From Leptolyngbya sp. FACHB-8 (GTDB lineage Bacteria; Cyanobacteriota; Cyanobacteriia; Elainellales; Elainellaceae): a DNA stretch of 64,000 bases. The stretch covers positions 62,001 through 126,000 of the forward strand of contig NZ_JACJOO010000095.1 in assembly GCF_014695575.1 (NCBI RefSeq). The letters are read 5' to 3'. Below, one piece after another: positions 34,974 through 43,419 of the stretch; position 1 is the first letter of the stretch; each line of letters opens with the position of its first letter. Under the pieces are notes generated by a model. That model worked only from the letters and a program-made list of their open reading frames with translations. It did no database searches and was not told where the DNA came from. Both the position numbers and the translations under genes were made by a program.

Positions 34974-36182
34974 ATGGTAAAGGAATCTGTGCCTGCGATC
35001 GCCCTTAAACCGGGGCGAGAGAAGTCTCTGCGGCGGCGCCATCCCTGGATTTTTGAAGGGGCGATCGCCCGTGTCAGTGGCGACCCTCAGTTTGGAGAGA
35101 CGGTGGCGGTAACAGCTCAGGATGGAAGTCCTTTAGGCTGGGGCAGCTATTCCCCCCGCTCCCAGATTCGCGTGCGCATGTGGACGTTTGATCCGTCGGA
35201 AACGGTGGATGCTGAGTGGATGGCTCATCGGTTGAAGCGGGCGATCGCTTACCGCACGACTCGCCTGTTGAATGAAAGCCATACTGCTTGCCGCCTGGTT
35301 GCCGCTGAAAGTGATGGGTTACCTGGGGTTATTGTGGATCGTTATGGCGATACACTCGTCTGTCAATTTCTGGCAACCGGAGCAGAATATTGGCGTTCAA
35401 CTCTAGTGGAGCAGTTGCAAACTCTCCTACCAGGATTGGATATTTACGAGCGCTCGGATGTAGATGTTCGCGGTAAGGAGCGTTTGCCTTTGCGCTCAGG
35501 ATTGCTGGCCGGAAAAGAACCGTCTGAATTGCTAGCGATCCAGGAGGGCAATGGGCAGTATTGGGTAGATGTCCGACAGGGGCACAAAACCGGGTTTTAT
35601 CTTGACCAGCGAGAGAACCGGGCGATCGCCATGCAATCCGCAGCGGGCTGTAACGTCTTAAATTGCTTTTCTTACACAGGGGGGTTCTCCGTTGCAGCCC
35701 TGGCCGGAGGAGCATCCCATGTGTTGAATCTTGATGCATCGGCGGCAGCTCTGGCTTTGTCAGAGAAGAACCATGAGTTGAATGGGATTGAGCGCGATCG
35801 CTACACCCATCAGGAAGGGGATGTGTTTCAGGTGTTGCGCCAGTTTCACCAGGAGCGGCGGCAATTTGACATGATTATCCTCGACCCCCCAAAATTCGTA
35901 GAATCTCAGGCCAGCCTCAACCGCGCAGCCCGGGGGTATAAGGACATTAACCGTCTGGCATTTTTGCTGCTGCGACCCGGCGGTTTGCTATTCACGTTTT
36001 CCTGCTCTGGGCTAATGCCCATTGACTTGTTTCAGAAAATCGTTGCAGATGCGGCATTGGATGCTCATCGAGAAGCCCAAATTATTCGACGCTTGGCCCA
36101 GGCAGCAGACCATCCTATCCTGCTGTCTTTCCCCGAAAGTTTTTACTTGAAAGGATTTGTTTGCCAGGTGCTGGAAGCTTAG
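34974..36182 (+). CDS. Class I SAM-dependent rRNA methyltransferase (RlmI family)
   Basis: Enzymes of this family methylate a cytosine (C5) in 23S rRNA. The 402-residue product starts with a PUA-type RNA-binding domain (LKPGREKSLRRRHPWIFEGAI, then WGSYSPRSQIRVRMW), followed by the linker domain (AESDGLPGVIVDRYGD) and the Rossmann methyltransferase with the SAM motif VLNCFSYTGGFSVAA, LNLDASAAAL and the catalytic-site IILDPPKFV. The end CFSCSGLMPIDLF is conserved with RlmI (FSCS contains the nucleophile cysteine region). The length fits. Repeat A3 lies 21 bases beyond its stop. Confidence 0.92.
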   Translation: MVKESVPAIALKPGREKSLRRRHPWIFEGAIARVSGDPQFGETVAVTAQDGSPLGWGSYSPRSQIRVRMWTFDPSETVDAEWMAHRLKRAIAYRTTRLLNESHTACRLVAAESDGLPGVIVDRYGDTLVCQFLATGAEYWRSTLVEQLQTLLPGLDIYERSDVDVRGKERLPLRSGLLAGKEPSELLAIQEGNGQYWVDVRQGHKTGFYLDQRENRAIAMQSAAGCNVLNCFSYTGGFSVAALAGGASHVLNLDASAAALALSEKNHELNGIERDRYTHQEGDVFQVLRQFHQERRQFDMIILDPPKFVESQASLNRAARGYKDINRLAFLLLRPGGLLFTFSCSGLMPIDLFQKIVADAALDAHREAQIIRRLAQAADHPILLSFPESFYLKGFVCQVLEA

Positions 36183-36203
36183 AACCCTGGTACAGTCTTG
36201 AAT

Positions 36204-36327
36204 AACCTGAGTTCGGGTTAAGGGCGTTTTCGAGTGCCGCGCGTTGCGCGGCACTCGAAAACGCTCATTTTGGCGTGCACATAGTGCACGCCAAAATGAG
36301 CACTGCAGCTTATCCCAAACTGAGGTT
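36204..36327 (+). repeat. Repeat family A, copy 3 (124 bp, Y-shaped)
   Basis: Terminal inverted repeats as in A2, with one change (CCCAAACTGAGGTT at the right). Hairpin loops are GTT and ATA. GTT is the reverse complement of the AAC loop in A2 and A4. Hairpin 2 has GCAC/GTGC in place of GCGC/GCGC near the loop, a compensatory change. The direct repeat GAAT flanks it (36200-36203 and 36328-36331). A further short hairpin (TAGTTTT... AAAACTA) follows at about 36359-36402. Confidence 0.93.
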
Positions 36328-36411
36328 GAATACAACGACATCAATTAAGCTTGATTCTTAGTTTTTGGAAAGCCGCGCTCCGTATGGCTTTTCAAAACTA
36401 AACGTCCTGCT

Positions 36412-37152
36412 TCATCGTTCCGACCACTCTCCAAAAGCCAAGGCTGGTAACTTTCCGGCTTTGGACTGCACGGTAACAGCTGCTTGTAATTGGGAGGAGA
36501 TGTTGAAGCTCCAGAGAGGCCAGTGAGAAGGACGTTGACCATCTGGCAATTGGTGGAATTTGGGTAGCTTATTCGGAGTTAATTCCACATCAATTTGGTT
36601 GAGTGGGAGAGTCAGTCCATGTCCCGTTGCCTTAAGGTAGGCTTCTTTGCATGTCCAGGCTCGGAAGAAGGCAAGGGCTTGATCCCGCTCAGGAAGGGCT
36701 GAAAATGTTTTTTGCTCTTGGGGCGAAAAATAGCGTTGTACGATGCTTTCCATTTGAGGCACCGGGCGCATCGCTTCCAGGTCGATGCCGACGGGGATGA
36801 GGGCGATCGCATACAACGCCCAATCCTCGGAGTGGGTCAGATTGAACTGGATACCTGAGGCATTGACTAAACTGGGTTTGCCATATTTGCCGTAGTCAAA
36901 TTGCAGACTTTCAGGAGGTCGGTTCAGGTAGGCCCCGAGAATCTGTCTCAGAAAGCCTCGTCCGGTGATGAAGCGATCGCGATCTCTCTCAAACCGAAAC
37001 CGGGCTGCCCGTTGTAGCTCATCAGCGGAGAGCCATAATTTGGTCTGGTTTAGAAACTCGGGCGATCGCACACAATAGGCCCGCCAAATATGAACCTGCC
37101 CCTCCGCCAGGGTTTGAGGATCAAGGGGGTGGCTCCAATCGGGTTGCATCAT
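36412..37152 (-). CDS. 4'-phosphopantetheinyl transferase (Sfp/HetI type)
   Basis: Transfers phosphopantetheine from CoA to acyl carrier proteins. In cyanobacteria this Sfp-type enzyme serves fatty acid as well as polyketide or peptide synthesis. The 246-residue product has RFERDRDRFITGRGFLRQIL in the N-terminal half, FNLTHSEDWALYAI, GIDLEAMRPVP (metal-binding acidic residues) and the signature FFRAWTCKEAYLKATGHGL. The length fits Sfp and HetI. Its ATG overlaps the stop of the upstream glycosyltransferase gene by four bases (ATGA), so the pair is an operon; an ATG three bases later is equally possible as start. Confidence 0.93.
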   Translation of the reverse strand: MMQPDWSHPLDPQTLAEGQVHIWRAYCVRSPEFLNQTKLWLSADELQRAARFRFERDRDRFITGRGFLRQILGAYLNRPPESLQFDYGKYGKPSLVNASGIQFNLTHSEDWALYAIALIPVGIDLEAMRPVPQMESIVQRYFSPQEQKTFSALPERDQALAFFRAWTCKEAYLKATGHGLTLPLNQIDVELTPNKLPKFHQLPDGQRPSHWPLWSFNISSQLQAAVTVQSKAGKLPALAFGEWSER

Positions 37153-38396
37153 GGTCGAGAAGTTGCGTAGGCGTCAATACGGCTTTGCCAAAACTGTACC
37201 AGGGCATCCACCGCACGATCCCAGTTCAGCTCGTTGGCATAGTGCCGTCCCTGCTGCCCGAGAGCATGACGGAGTGCTGGATCGTCTGCTAAGCGCTGAA
37301 GCTTAGTCAAGAAATTCTTGGAATTTTCTGGTTCGAAAAGCAATCCCGTCTTTTCATCCTGCACACTGTCAATAAAGCCACCTGCTCGGGGAGCCAGTAC
37401 GGGAATGCCAGCGGCGGAGGCTTCTAAGGCGGTTAGCCCCCAGGTTTCTTTGCGGGAAGCACTGACATGGATATCACTATGGGCTAATAAGGCCGGTACC
37501 TGTTCTGGGGGAACCCGTCCCAGAAAATAGACGGCGATTCCTGATTGTTGAAGGCGATCGCCAATCTTCTGCTTTAATTCTCCATCCCCAGCAATAATAA
37601 CGGCCAGCTTCCGCGTTGATGCTCCTTGCGGCTCCCAACCTGACAGTGCCTTCAACAAAAAGCCCCAGCCCTTGTCGGGAGTCAACCGGCCCAAAAATAA
37701 AAGCTTGAGGGAGTTGGATAGATCTGGTAGACCATAGTGGGTCTGCCAAAAGTTACTTTCCTGCATCACTTTGCCGAAGGCTACCGGGTCTACGCCCAGA
37801 AATGGCCCATACACGGCATTATGCAATCCCCAGTGCTGGACCTTATGCAAGGTTGTCGGGCTTGCTACCAGAGTAGCGTCGTAGGCGTTATAAACTCGGC
37901 GGGTAATGAAGTGTTTGGCAAGCCAGCGGAGGGGATCGATCGCCCCTGTGGGCAATGGCAAAAAATCCTCCATGTACTCTAGAAAATTCGTGTGGTAAAA
38001 ACTCACACAGGGAATGCGATCGCGCTTCGCCAACTTCACGGCTGGAATGCTGCCCAATCCCAAAAAGATACGATCGGGTTCATCGACATGAATAATATCG
38101 GGCTGAAAAGATTGGATAGCTGCCTCAAGGGCCGAACCTGCCTTCCCACTAATGTTACGCTCAAACTCCACCCCCATAAAGGGTTCGCTCGGAAGGCTAA
38201 CCACCTGTACTCCGGGCAATAGATTTCCTACATAGTCTTGCCAGTTGGGGTATACGGTGGCGATCGCCTGATAATCAGGACATAACACTTGTACTGAATG
38301 TCCGAGAGTACTCAGGCGCTTGATGCGTTCAGCCACCGTGACAGTTACCCCATCAATGACGGGAAGAAATCCTGAGGTCACAATCGAAATTTTCAT
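37149..38396 (-). CDS. GT4-family glycosyltransferase
   Basis: A retaining GT-B glycosyltransferase of 415 residues. The N-terminal domain begins KISIVTSGFLPVIDGVTVTV and contains DIIHVDEPDRIF, FYHTNFLEYM and a conserved region around DATLVASPTT. The C-terminal domain has LLFLGRLTPDKG, VIIAGDGELKQKIG, HVSASRKETWGLTALEA and an EASAAGIPVLAP acidic-pair motif, all typical of GT4. It may make a glycolipid, as the cyanobacterial SqdX-like enzymes do, but the acceptor is not evident. Start at ATG 38396; the longer frame to 38483 is unlike the family. It is followed by the phosphopantetheinyl transferase. Confidence 0.9.
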   Translation of the reverse strand: MKISIVTSGFLPVIDGVTVTVAERIKRLSTLGHSVQVLCPDYQAIATVYPNWQDYVGNLLPGVQVVSLPSEPFMGVEFERNISGKAGSALEAAIQSFQPDIIHVDEPDRIFLGLGSIPAVKLAKRDRIPCVSFYHTNFLEYMEDFLPLPTGAIDPLRWLAKHFITRRVYNAYDATLVASPTTLHKVQHWGLHNAVYGPFLGVDPVAFGKVMQESNFWQTHYGLPDLSNSLKLLFLGRLTPDKGWGFLLKALSGWEPQGASTRKLAVIIAGDGELKQKIGDRLQQSGIAVYFLGRVPPEQVPALLAHSDIHVSASRKETWGLTALEASAAGIPVLAPRAGGFIDSVQDEKTGLLFEPENSKNFLTKLQRLADDPALRHALGQQGRHYANELNWDRAVDALVQFWQSRIDAYATSRP

Positions 38397-38511
38397 GACC
38401 GCCCCCCTAGAAGTGAACAGATGAAACGGCTCATCGTCATTCATCCTACCGGACGAAGTCCTAACTCGCGTTTTTATTGTCACAGCTAAAATTTTAAGAG
38501 CTACGATATTC

Positions 38512-38578
38512 AGGACTTACGCATTCTTGTTGTGTGGGGTGTACGAAGCACACCCCATAGTGGACTTGCGTCAGTCCT
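38512..38578. repeat. Repeat family D, copy 2
   Basis: Outer arms AGGACTTACGC and GCGTCAGTCCT (one mismatch) enclose a hairpin with TGGGGTGT and ACACCCCA around ACGAAGC. The segment CTTACGCATTCTTGTTGTGT aligns with copies 1 and 3. Confidence 0.75.
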
Positions 38579-38610
38579 AATATTTTCAATTTGAAAATGT
38601 TCCTGGTTTA

Positions 38611-38673
38611 AGTTCACCTATGTTTGGTGGTGTGGAGTGCGAAGCACTCCACACCACCAAACATAGGTGAACT
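38611..38673. repeat. Perfect 30-3-30 hairpin
   Basis: Thirty-base arms (38611-38640 and 38644-38673) are exact complements around GAA. The stem includes the GTGC-GAA-GCAC core also found in family B. It is 30 bases beyond the stop codon of the response regulator gene and may terminate it. Confidence 0.85.
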
Positions 38674-38703
38674 CAAGTCATCAAGCACTCAATACGTAAA
38701 TCA

Positions 38704-39486
38704 CTAACGCCGTGGTCCTATCTGAGAATAGGAACGCGTTGCTGAACCATTATTGCGCTCATGACTGCCGTTACTGGATGGTGTTGAGCTCGATGAAGCA
38801 CTCGTAAGATCCATATTGAAGCGATACCCAACATTACGCACCGTCTGAATCAGATTCGGCTGCCGGGGATCGACCTCAATTTTTTTGCGAAGCGAGAGGA
38901 TATGGGTATCCACCGTGCGGTGGTTATCAATTTCGTCTGGCCAAGCTTTCCGCAGTAGCTCCGAGCGGCTGAGCGGTGACCCAGATGCCTGTGCCAATAC
39001 ATAGAGCAGGCTAAATTCTTGAGGAGTCAGATCGACTGTGTTCTCCTTCAGCAATACCCGCCGCTGGATCAGATCGATCTTGAGATCCCCATAATCTAAA
39101 CAGACCGGAATAGCCGCAGCACGGCTCCGGCGAGTCAGAGCTTCGATGCGGGCAAGAAACTCCTGCATTCCAAACGGTTTCGTTAAGTAATCGTCTGCCC
39201 CAGCTCGTAACCCGGCTACAACATCTGCCTCTGACACCCGAGCCGACAAAATCAGCACCAGGGGTTGATAGTGCTGGTGCAGCCAGCGGCAAAACTCCAG
39301 CCCATCCCCATCGGGCAAATCCAGGTCAAGCACAACCAATCGGGGTTGGCGTACCTGAAAAATGTCCCGCGCCTGCTGTAAATTGGCCGCCTGATGCACT
39401 GTGCAACCGACCTGCTGCAAATGCCAGCCTAGGAGCGATCGCAAATGCGGATTTCCTTCAACAATTTGAATTGCAAATGAAGTCAC
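38704..39486 (-). CDS. OmpR/PhoB-type response regulator with atypical acidic pocket
   Basis: A two-component transcription factor of 260 residues. The receiver domain (1-120) has the phospho-acceptor Asp54 in VVLDLDLPDGDG and the conserved lysine in YLTKPF. However, the acidic pair that normally reads ED or DD is Glu10-Gly11 (IVEGNPHLRSLL), so one metal-binding acid is missing. The C-terminal winged helix (about 128-225) has LTPQEFSLLYVLA, RTVDTHILSLRKKIE and IQTVRNVGYRF. A Ser/Asn-rich tail of about 30 residues follows. The start is GTG 39486. No histidine kinase is adjacent. Confidence 0.9.
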   Translation of the reverse strand: MTSFAIQIVEGNPHLRSLLGWHLQQVGCTVHQAANLQQARDIFQVRQPRLVVLDLDLPDGDGLEFCRWLHQHYQPLVLILSARVSEADVVAGLRAGADDYLTKPFGMQEFLARIEALTRRSRAAAIPVCLDYGDLKIDLIQRRVLLKENTVDLTPQEFSLLYVLAQASGSPLSRSELLRKAWPDEIDNHRTVDTHILSLRKKIEVDPRQPNLIQTVRNVGYRFNMDLTSASSSSTPSSNGSHERNNGSATRSYSQIGPRR

Positions 39487-40092
39487 AGTACCCGATTCCT
39501 GTTCGAATCAGTATGGTTAACTTAACAGAGCACTTGTCAAGGTTTTGTAACTAGCGTTACCCACCCTGGATTCGCTGAAGGGTATACCTCAAGAAAATGT
39601 GGGAATCCCAGTTCAAAATCCTGTAGAGATCCACGCTTTAACTGTAGACCGATAAATATTTTATTAGGGCGAAAGATGGGGGAAGATTCTTAGCGCCTCC
39701 CTCATCCTTCCCCCAAAATATTGGTTTAAGGCTTACGCATTCATGCTGTGTGTAGTGTATGAAGTACCCCACACACAGCATGAATGCCTTTGAATAGGCA
39801 CTGCTGGAGAAGCTACAGGGCCACAACCCTCGAAATAGCTGCAATATTCTGCACTTGTAAAAACGAATACGGCTCAGACTCCCCGATCCGTAATTCTGAG
39901 GGATTTATTTAATTTTGAACACCTCCCCCGGAGAGACAAGCTGTACCGGTGGGTTAAGGGTAGAATAGGAATAGCAAATCATCGTAGCCCAATATTTTGT
40001 TACAGGTTCTCTGTTCAAAGAATTGCGTGAGATGCTTGCTAATGAAAGATAACTGCACGTTTCGTAGCTAAGGTCCACGTTTAACTAAGTCT
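39487..40092. other. Divergent gap with a family D repeat
   Basis: A 606-bp gap between the response regulator and the DUF6761-like gene. It contains family D copy 3 (39728-39790). No coding frame was accepted. Promoters for both flanking genes are expected but not identified. Confidence 0.55.
39728..39790. repeat. Repeat family D, copy 3
   Basis: GCATTCATGCTGTGTGT (39737-39753) faces its exact complement at 39771-39787. The centre GTATGAAGTAC resembles the GTGCGAAGCAC core. The left side TTACGCATTCATGCTGTGT aligns with copies 1 and 2. Confidence 0.75.
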
Positions 40093-40341
40093 ATGCTGCA
40101 AGACGCCCAGACAATCCGTTACTACCAGCGGATTACCGATGCTCTCCATGAGCAGTGGAACCGGGGATACCGGTTTGATGACCTGAGGCTTTATCTAGAA
40201 GGGTATCTAGCGGCCCTCCGCCATGCCAACACGATCGAGCCTTACCTGATCCATCGTCTAGAAGAAGAAACGCTCCGATACCTTTACGACCCCTCGAACT
40301 TCGAGATGGTTCAAACCCAGTCTGAGCCTGATTACTACTAA
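40093..40341 (+). CDS. Conserved small cyanobacterial protein (DUF6761-like)
   Basis: An 82-residue helical protein that I associate with the cyanobacterial family DUF6761 (memory match). It starts MLQDAQTIRYYQRITDA and contains WNRGYRFDDLRLYLEGYL, IEPYLIHRLEEET and RYLYDPSNFEM. It has no membrane segment, and its function is unknown. The gene stands alone, with a terminator-like hairpin behind it and grxD converging. Confidence 0.88.
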   Translation: MLQDAQTIRYYQRITDALHEQWNRGYRFDDLRLYLEGYLAALRHANTIEPYLIHRLEEETLRYLYDPSNFEMVQTQSEPDYY

Positions 40342-40442
40342 CATATTCCCCCGAGGGACGTTACTTGTTGGGGGTCGGCCTCCAACCCAGATCAGAGTGA
40401 TTGTTTCCGAAATATTTCGATGAATATTGCTGTGGCATGTTA

Positions 40443-40480
40443 AAGGGGCACTTCCCGTTTCCAAAGAAGTGACCCCTTTT
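40443..40480 (+). terminator. Hairpin with thymine tail after the DUF6761-like gene
   Basis: AAAGGGGCACTT faces AAGTGACCCCTTTT (one bulge), ending in thymines. It lies about 100 bases after the stop. A further small hairpin (GTTAAATACTT and AAGTATTTAAC) follows at about 40506. Confidence 0.7.
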
Positions 40481-40593
40481 GTTGTATTCAGTTTTTATCA
40501 TGTCGGGTTAAATACTTTTCATCATAAGTATTTAACTTGACTTGCTATTAGAGGTAGGGGCAAAAACCCTTACATCCTGAAAATTGACAAACT

Positions 40594-40630
40594 AAAGGGG
40601 GGCGTAGCACATTGTGCCACGCCCCCCTTT
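40594..40630. terminator. Bidirectional terminator next to grxD
   Basis: AAAGGGGGGCGTAGCAC and GTGCCACGCCCCCCTTT pair around the 3-base loop ATT, with one A-C mismatch and flanking A and T runs. It lies just beyond the grxD stop on the minus strand. Confidence 0.75.
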
Positions 40631-40637
40631 ATGGGTA

Positions 40638-40961
40638 TCAGGAGGCTAATGCCACTTCTACCATTTGTTGAAGTTCGCCCTTCTGATACAACTCGATCAG
40701 AATGTCAGAACCTCCAATAAATTCTCCATTAACGTATACCTGAGGAATGGTAGGCCAACTGGAGTACTCTTTAATGCTCTGACGGATGCTCTCGTCATCC
40801 AACACGTTTACGGTCTCATAGGGCACACCCAAAACGTTTAGGATCTGCACCACATTATTGGAGAACCCGCACATAGGCATCAGGCGAGTTCCCTTCATAA
40901 ACACAACGATCTTGTTGCTACTAACGATCTCGTCAATCTTTTGCTTTATTTCTGGAGTCAT
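40638..40961 (-). CDS. grxD: Monothiol glutaredoxin (CGFS type, Grx4/GrxD)
   Basis: CGFS glutaredoxins bind a bridging [2Fe-2S] cluster with glutathione and take part in iron-sulfur trafficking. The 107-residue product has the active-site CGFS (Cys31) in PMCGFSNNVVQIL, VVFMKGT before it, then SSWPTIPQVYVNGEFIGGSDIL, all conserved in Grx4. Start at ATG 40961; a seven-residue longer frame exists. gshB, which makes the glutathione used by the cluster, lies about 1.5 kb away. Confidence 0.96.
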   Translation of the reverse strand: MTPEIKQKIDEIVSSNKIVVFMKGTRLMPMCGFSNNVVQILNVLGVPYETVNVLDDESIRQSIKEYSSWPTIPQVYVNGEFIGGSDILIELYQKGELQQMVEVALAS

Positions 40962-41088
40962 AGTCTTTCCGATCGCTCTCACTGTAATAGAATAGCGTCT
41001 TTAATCAAGCCCTCTGCACAAGTTTAATTCTTCTGTAATCTCTGAGTGGATGACCCAAGCCATTTACTTTTACTGGTTGTCTTGTGCC

Positions 41089-42129
41089 TTACCGTCCATG
41101 CCGGGCTAACTGCGCTATGAAAAACTGCGTTGCCAGGGTTGGATCCGGTGCTTCCATGATAGCCCGCACGACTGATACTCGTTGGGCTCCGGCTCCAATT
41201 ACGGCGGTTACGTTCTCAGTGTTAATGCCGCCGATCGCAAACCATGGTACTGGAGAATTCTCGGCAGCGTAGCGGATATAGTCTAACCCTGCGGCAGCTT
41301 TCCCCGCTTTAGTTGGAGTTTCATAGACGGGGCCAACGCCGATATAGTCGGCCCCTTCGTCAAGGGCACGGTGCATTTCGTCAGGGTTCGTGGTCGAACG
41401 GCCCAAAATCCGTTCTGGCCCCAGGAGTCTGCGGGCAAAGGCAACGGGCATATCCTGTTGGCCCAAATGTACACCATCGGCATCCACAGCCAGAGCGAGA
41501 TCTACCCGGTCGTTCACAATGAACAGGGCGTTGTATTGATGGCAGATCTGGCAGAGCTTGCTGGCAACATGGTAGCGGCTCTCGTCGTCCCGTTCTTTGT
41601 CACGATACTGCACCAATGTCAGGCCGCCCCGAAGTGCGGCCTCTACGGTAGCGAAAATATTTTCGACGGGGGAGGTGACGAGGTAGAGGGGCGATCGCCG
41701 CAATTTCTGCAACCGCTGTTGCCCCACCAACTGCGATTCCAACGTATAGGTGCGGTAGCGCAACTGCTTAGCGGAACTTGCTAATTCTCCATGCCCTACT
41801 TTCCCGTACTCCTCCAACACCCGCAGTGCTTCCTGAACTCGGCTGAAGTTGACCACCAGCACCTGGGTGAGACCGCTGCGATGTTCTTCTTGAGGATGGC
41901 TCAGCTCTGTTCCAGGATCACCAGGTGTATCCCGGGCAGCACGAATTTCGGGGGTATGCCAGCGACCCAGCTCCTGCCGGATTTGCTTGCACTCCTCCGT
42001 CAACTGGGCGTCATTCAGCCCAAAGCGGCACCATTCCTCGATGATGCGAACACCCTCGCGGGCGCGGTCGAGATTGGCATCCAAAATACGGAGAATAGCG
42101 GATGAAGTAAAATCCGGGACAGTTTCCAT
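41089..42129 (-). CDS. thiE: Thiamine phosphate synthase, cyanobacterial two-domain form
   Basis: ThiE joins hydroxymethylpyrimidine pyrophosphate with thiazole phosphate to form thiamine phosphate. The C-terminal 210 residues are the TIM-barrel enzyme (LYLVTSP, LRGGLTLVQYRDKERDD, FIVNDRVDLALAVDADGVHLGQQDMP, DYIGVGPVYETPTKAG, PWFAIGGI). The N-terminal 130 residues (ILDANLDRAREGVRIIEEW, LRVLEEYGKVG) form a helical domain that I recall in cyanobacterial ThiE proteins but not in E. coli ThiE. Its role is uncertain. The gene is divergent from gshB, with a 31-bp hairpin in the shared upstream region. Confidence 0.95.
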   Translation of the reverse strand: METVPDFTSSAILRILDANLDRAREGVRIIEEWCRFGLNDAQLTEECKQIRQELGRWHTPEIRAARDTPGDPGTELSHPQEEHRSGLTQVLVVNFSRVQEALRVLEEYGKVGHGELASSAKQLRYRTYTLESQLVGQQRLQKLRRSPLYLVTSPVENIFATVEAALRGGLTLVQYRDKERDDESRYHVASKLCQICHQYNALFIVNDRVDLALAVDADGVHLGQQDMPVAFARRLLGPERILGRSTTNPDEMHRALDEGADYIGVGPVYETPTKAGKAAAGLDYIRYAAENSPVPWFAIGGINTENVTAVIGAGAQRVSVVRAIMEAPDPTLATQFFIAQLARHGR

Positions 42130-42198
42130 GATCGATTGATGAACGTTGATATTTCGCAGATACCCATCTTAATACTCATAGAACTTACAGCCTTTTCG

Positions 42199-42263
42199 GA
42201 TCGAATGAGGTACGAGAGGAGGGTGGGACTTTGTCCCACCCTCCTCTCGTACCTCATTCGATC
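42199..42263. repeat. Perfect 31-3-31 hairpin between thiE and gshB
   Basis: Arms 42199-42229 and 42233-42263 are exact complements around the loop TTT, the longest perfect stem in a divergent promoter region here. It includes the family C arm GAGGTACGAGAG. As both flanking genes are transcribed away from it, it cannot be an ordinary terminator for either. Confidence 0.88.
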
Positions 42264-42438
42264 TCGAAGGGGGATATGCATTTTTGTTAGTTGTGAGAAA
42301 TTTTACTCGCGGCAACCGGCAAAAATGCATCAAGCTCTGACGTTGATCTTGCGTGGGCATCCTTCTGCAAGATCAACATATGCTAGGTGATGCGCGGTAT
42401 TTTGGAAAAGGCTTAGCAGACGTATCGGAGACGATGCC

Positions 42439-43419
42439 ATGAAGTTCCTATTCATCATTGACCCCATCCAGAAATTGGACCCGGGGCATGATACGAGCGT
42501 CGCTCTGATGGAAGCGGCTCAACAATTGGGCCATGAAATTTGGATTACCGAGATTGGGCGGTTGAGTGTACTGGATGGACGGGCAGCAGCTTCGATGCAG
42601 CCCGTCCAGTTGGTGCCGGTGGATTTGGTAGAGGGACGTTGGGTGGCGGCGAACCCCTGGTTTGAAGTGGGCGATCGCCATTTTCGCTACCTCGACGAGA
42701 TGGATGCCATCTTCATGCGCACCGATCCGCCCGTGAATGTGCCCTACCTCTATGCCACCTACATTCTTGACTACGTTGATCCCACAAAAACTTTGGTGGT
42801 CAATAGCCCTAATGGTTTGCGGCTGGCCAACGAGAAGATGTACGCGTTGCAATTTACCGAGGCGATTCCCACCACTATCGTCGCGACAGAAAAAGCCGTA
42901 ATTCGTGAGTTTATAGAGAAACATGGGGCCGCTGTGCTGAAACCTTTAGGAGGTAAAGGCGGCGAAGGGATTTTGTTTGTAGAGGCGAGCGATCGCAACT
43001 TCAACTCCCTGGTCGAAATTAGCACCCAGCAGGGTCAATATCCCATCATGGTGCAAACCTATTTACCTGCCGCTAAAGATGGCGACAAGCGAGTGATTTT
43101 ATTAGACGGGGAACCCCTGGGTGCAGTGAACCGTATTCCTTCGGGGGGTGACTTTCGGGGCAACATGGCCGTGGGGGGCCGCGTGGCAGGAGTGGACGTG
43201 ACAGAGCGCGATCGCGACATCTGTAACCAGCTCGCTCCTACTCTCAAGCGAGACGGCCTCTTTTTTGTGGGTATCGACATCATTGGTGGCTACCTCACTG
43301 AAGTCAATGTCACAAGCCCCACAGGGATTCGCGAGATTGATCGCCTCAGCGGGTTACGGCTAGGTCATCAAGTCATGGAGTGGGTTGTGGGCCGCTGCAA
43401 CAAACCTGAGATGAAGTGA
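42439..43419 (+). CDS. gshB: Glutathione synthetase
   Basis: Joins gamma-glutamylcysteine and glycine with ATP to make glutathione. The 326-residue ATP-grasp product has the N-terminal FIIDPIQKLDPGHDTSVALM, IFMRTDPPVNVPYLYAT, PLGGKGGEGILFV (ATP-binding loop), GDKRVILLDGEPLGAVNRIP, and the metal-site DIIGGYLTEVNVTSPTGIRE. The length is as in E. coli (316). The start ATG 42439 begins MKFLFIIDP. The gene appears monocistronic. Confidence 0.97.
   Translation: MKFLFIIDPIQKLDPGHDTSVALMEAAQQLGHEIWITEIGRLSVLDGRAAASMQPVQLVPVDLVEGRWVAANPWFEVGDRHFRYLDEMDAIFMRTDPPVNVPYLYATYILDYVDPTKTLVVNSPNGLRLANEKMYALQFTEAIPTTIVATEKAVIREFIEKHGAAVLKPLGGKGGEGILFVEASDRNFNSLVEISTQQGQYPIMVQTYLPAAKDGDKRVILLDGEPLGAVNRIPSGGDFRGNMAVGGRVAGVDVTERDRDICNQLAPTLKRDGLFFVGIDIIGGYLTEVNVTSPTGIREIDRLSGLRLGHQVMEWVVGRCNKPEMK

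Larger units (their letters stand above)
38397..38703. other. Gap with a family D repeat and a 30-3-30 hairpin
   Basis: Two structures fill much of this gap between two minus-strand genes: family D copy 2 (38512-38578) and a perfect 30-bp hairpin (38611-38673). No gene was seen. Confidence 0.6.
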
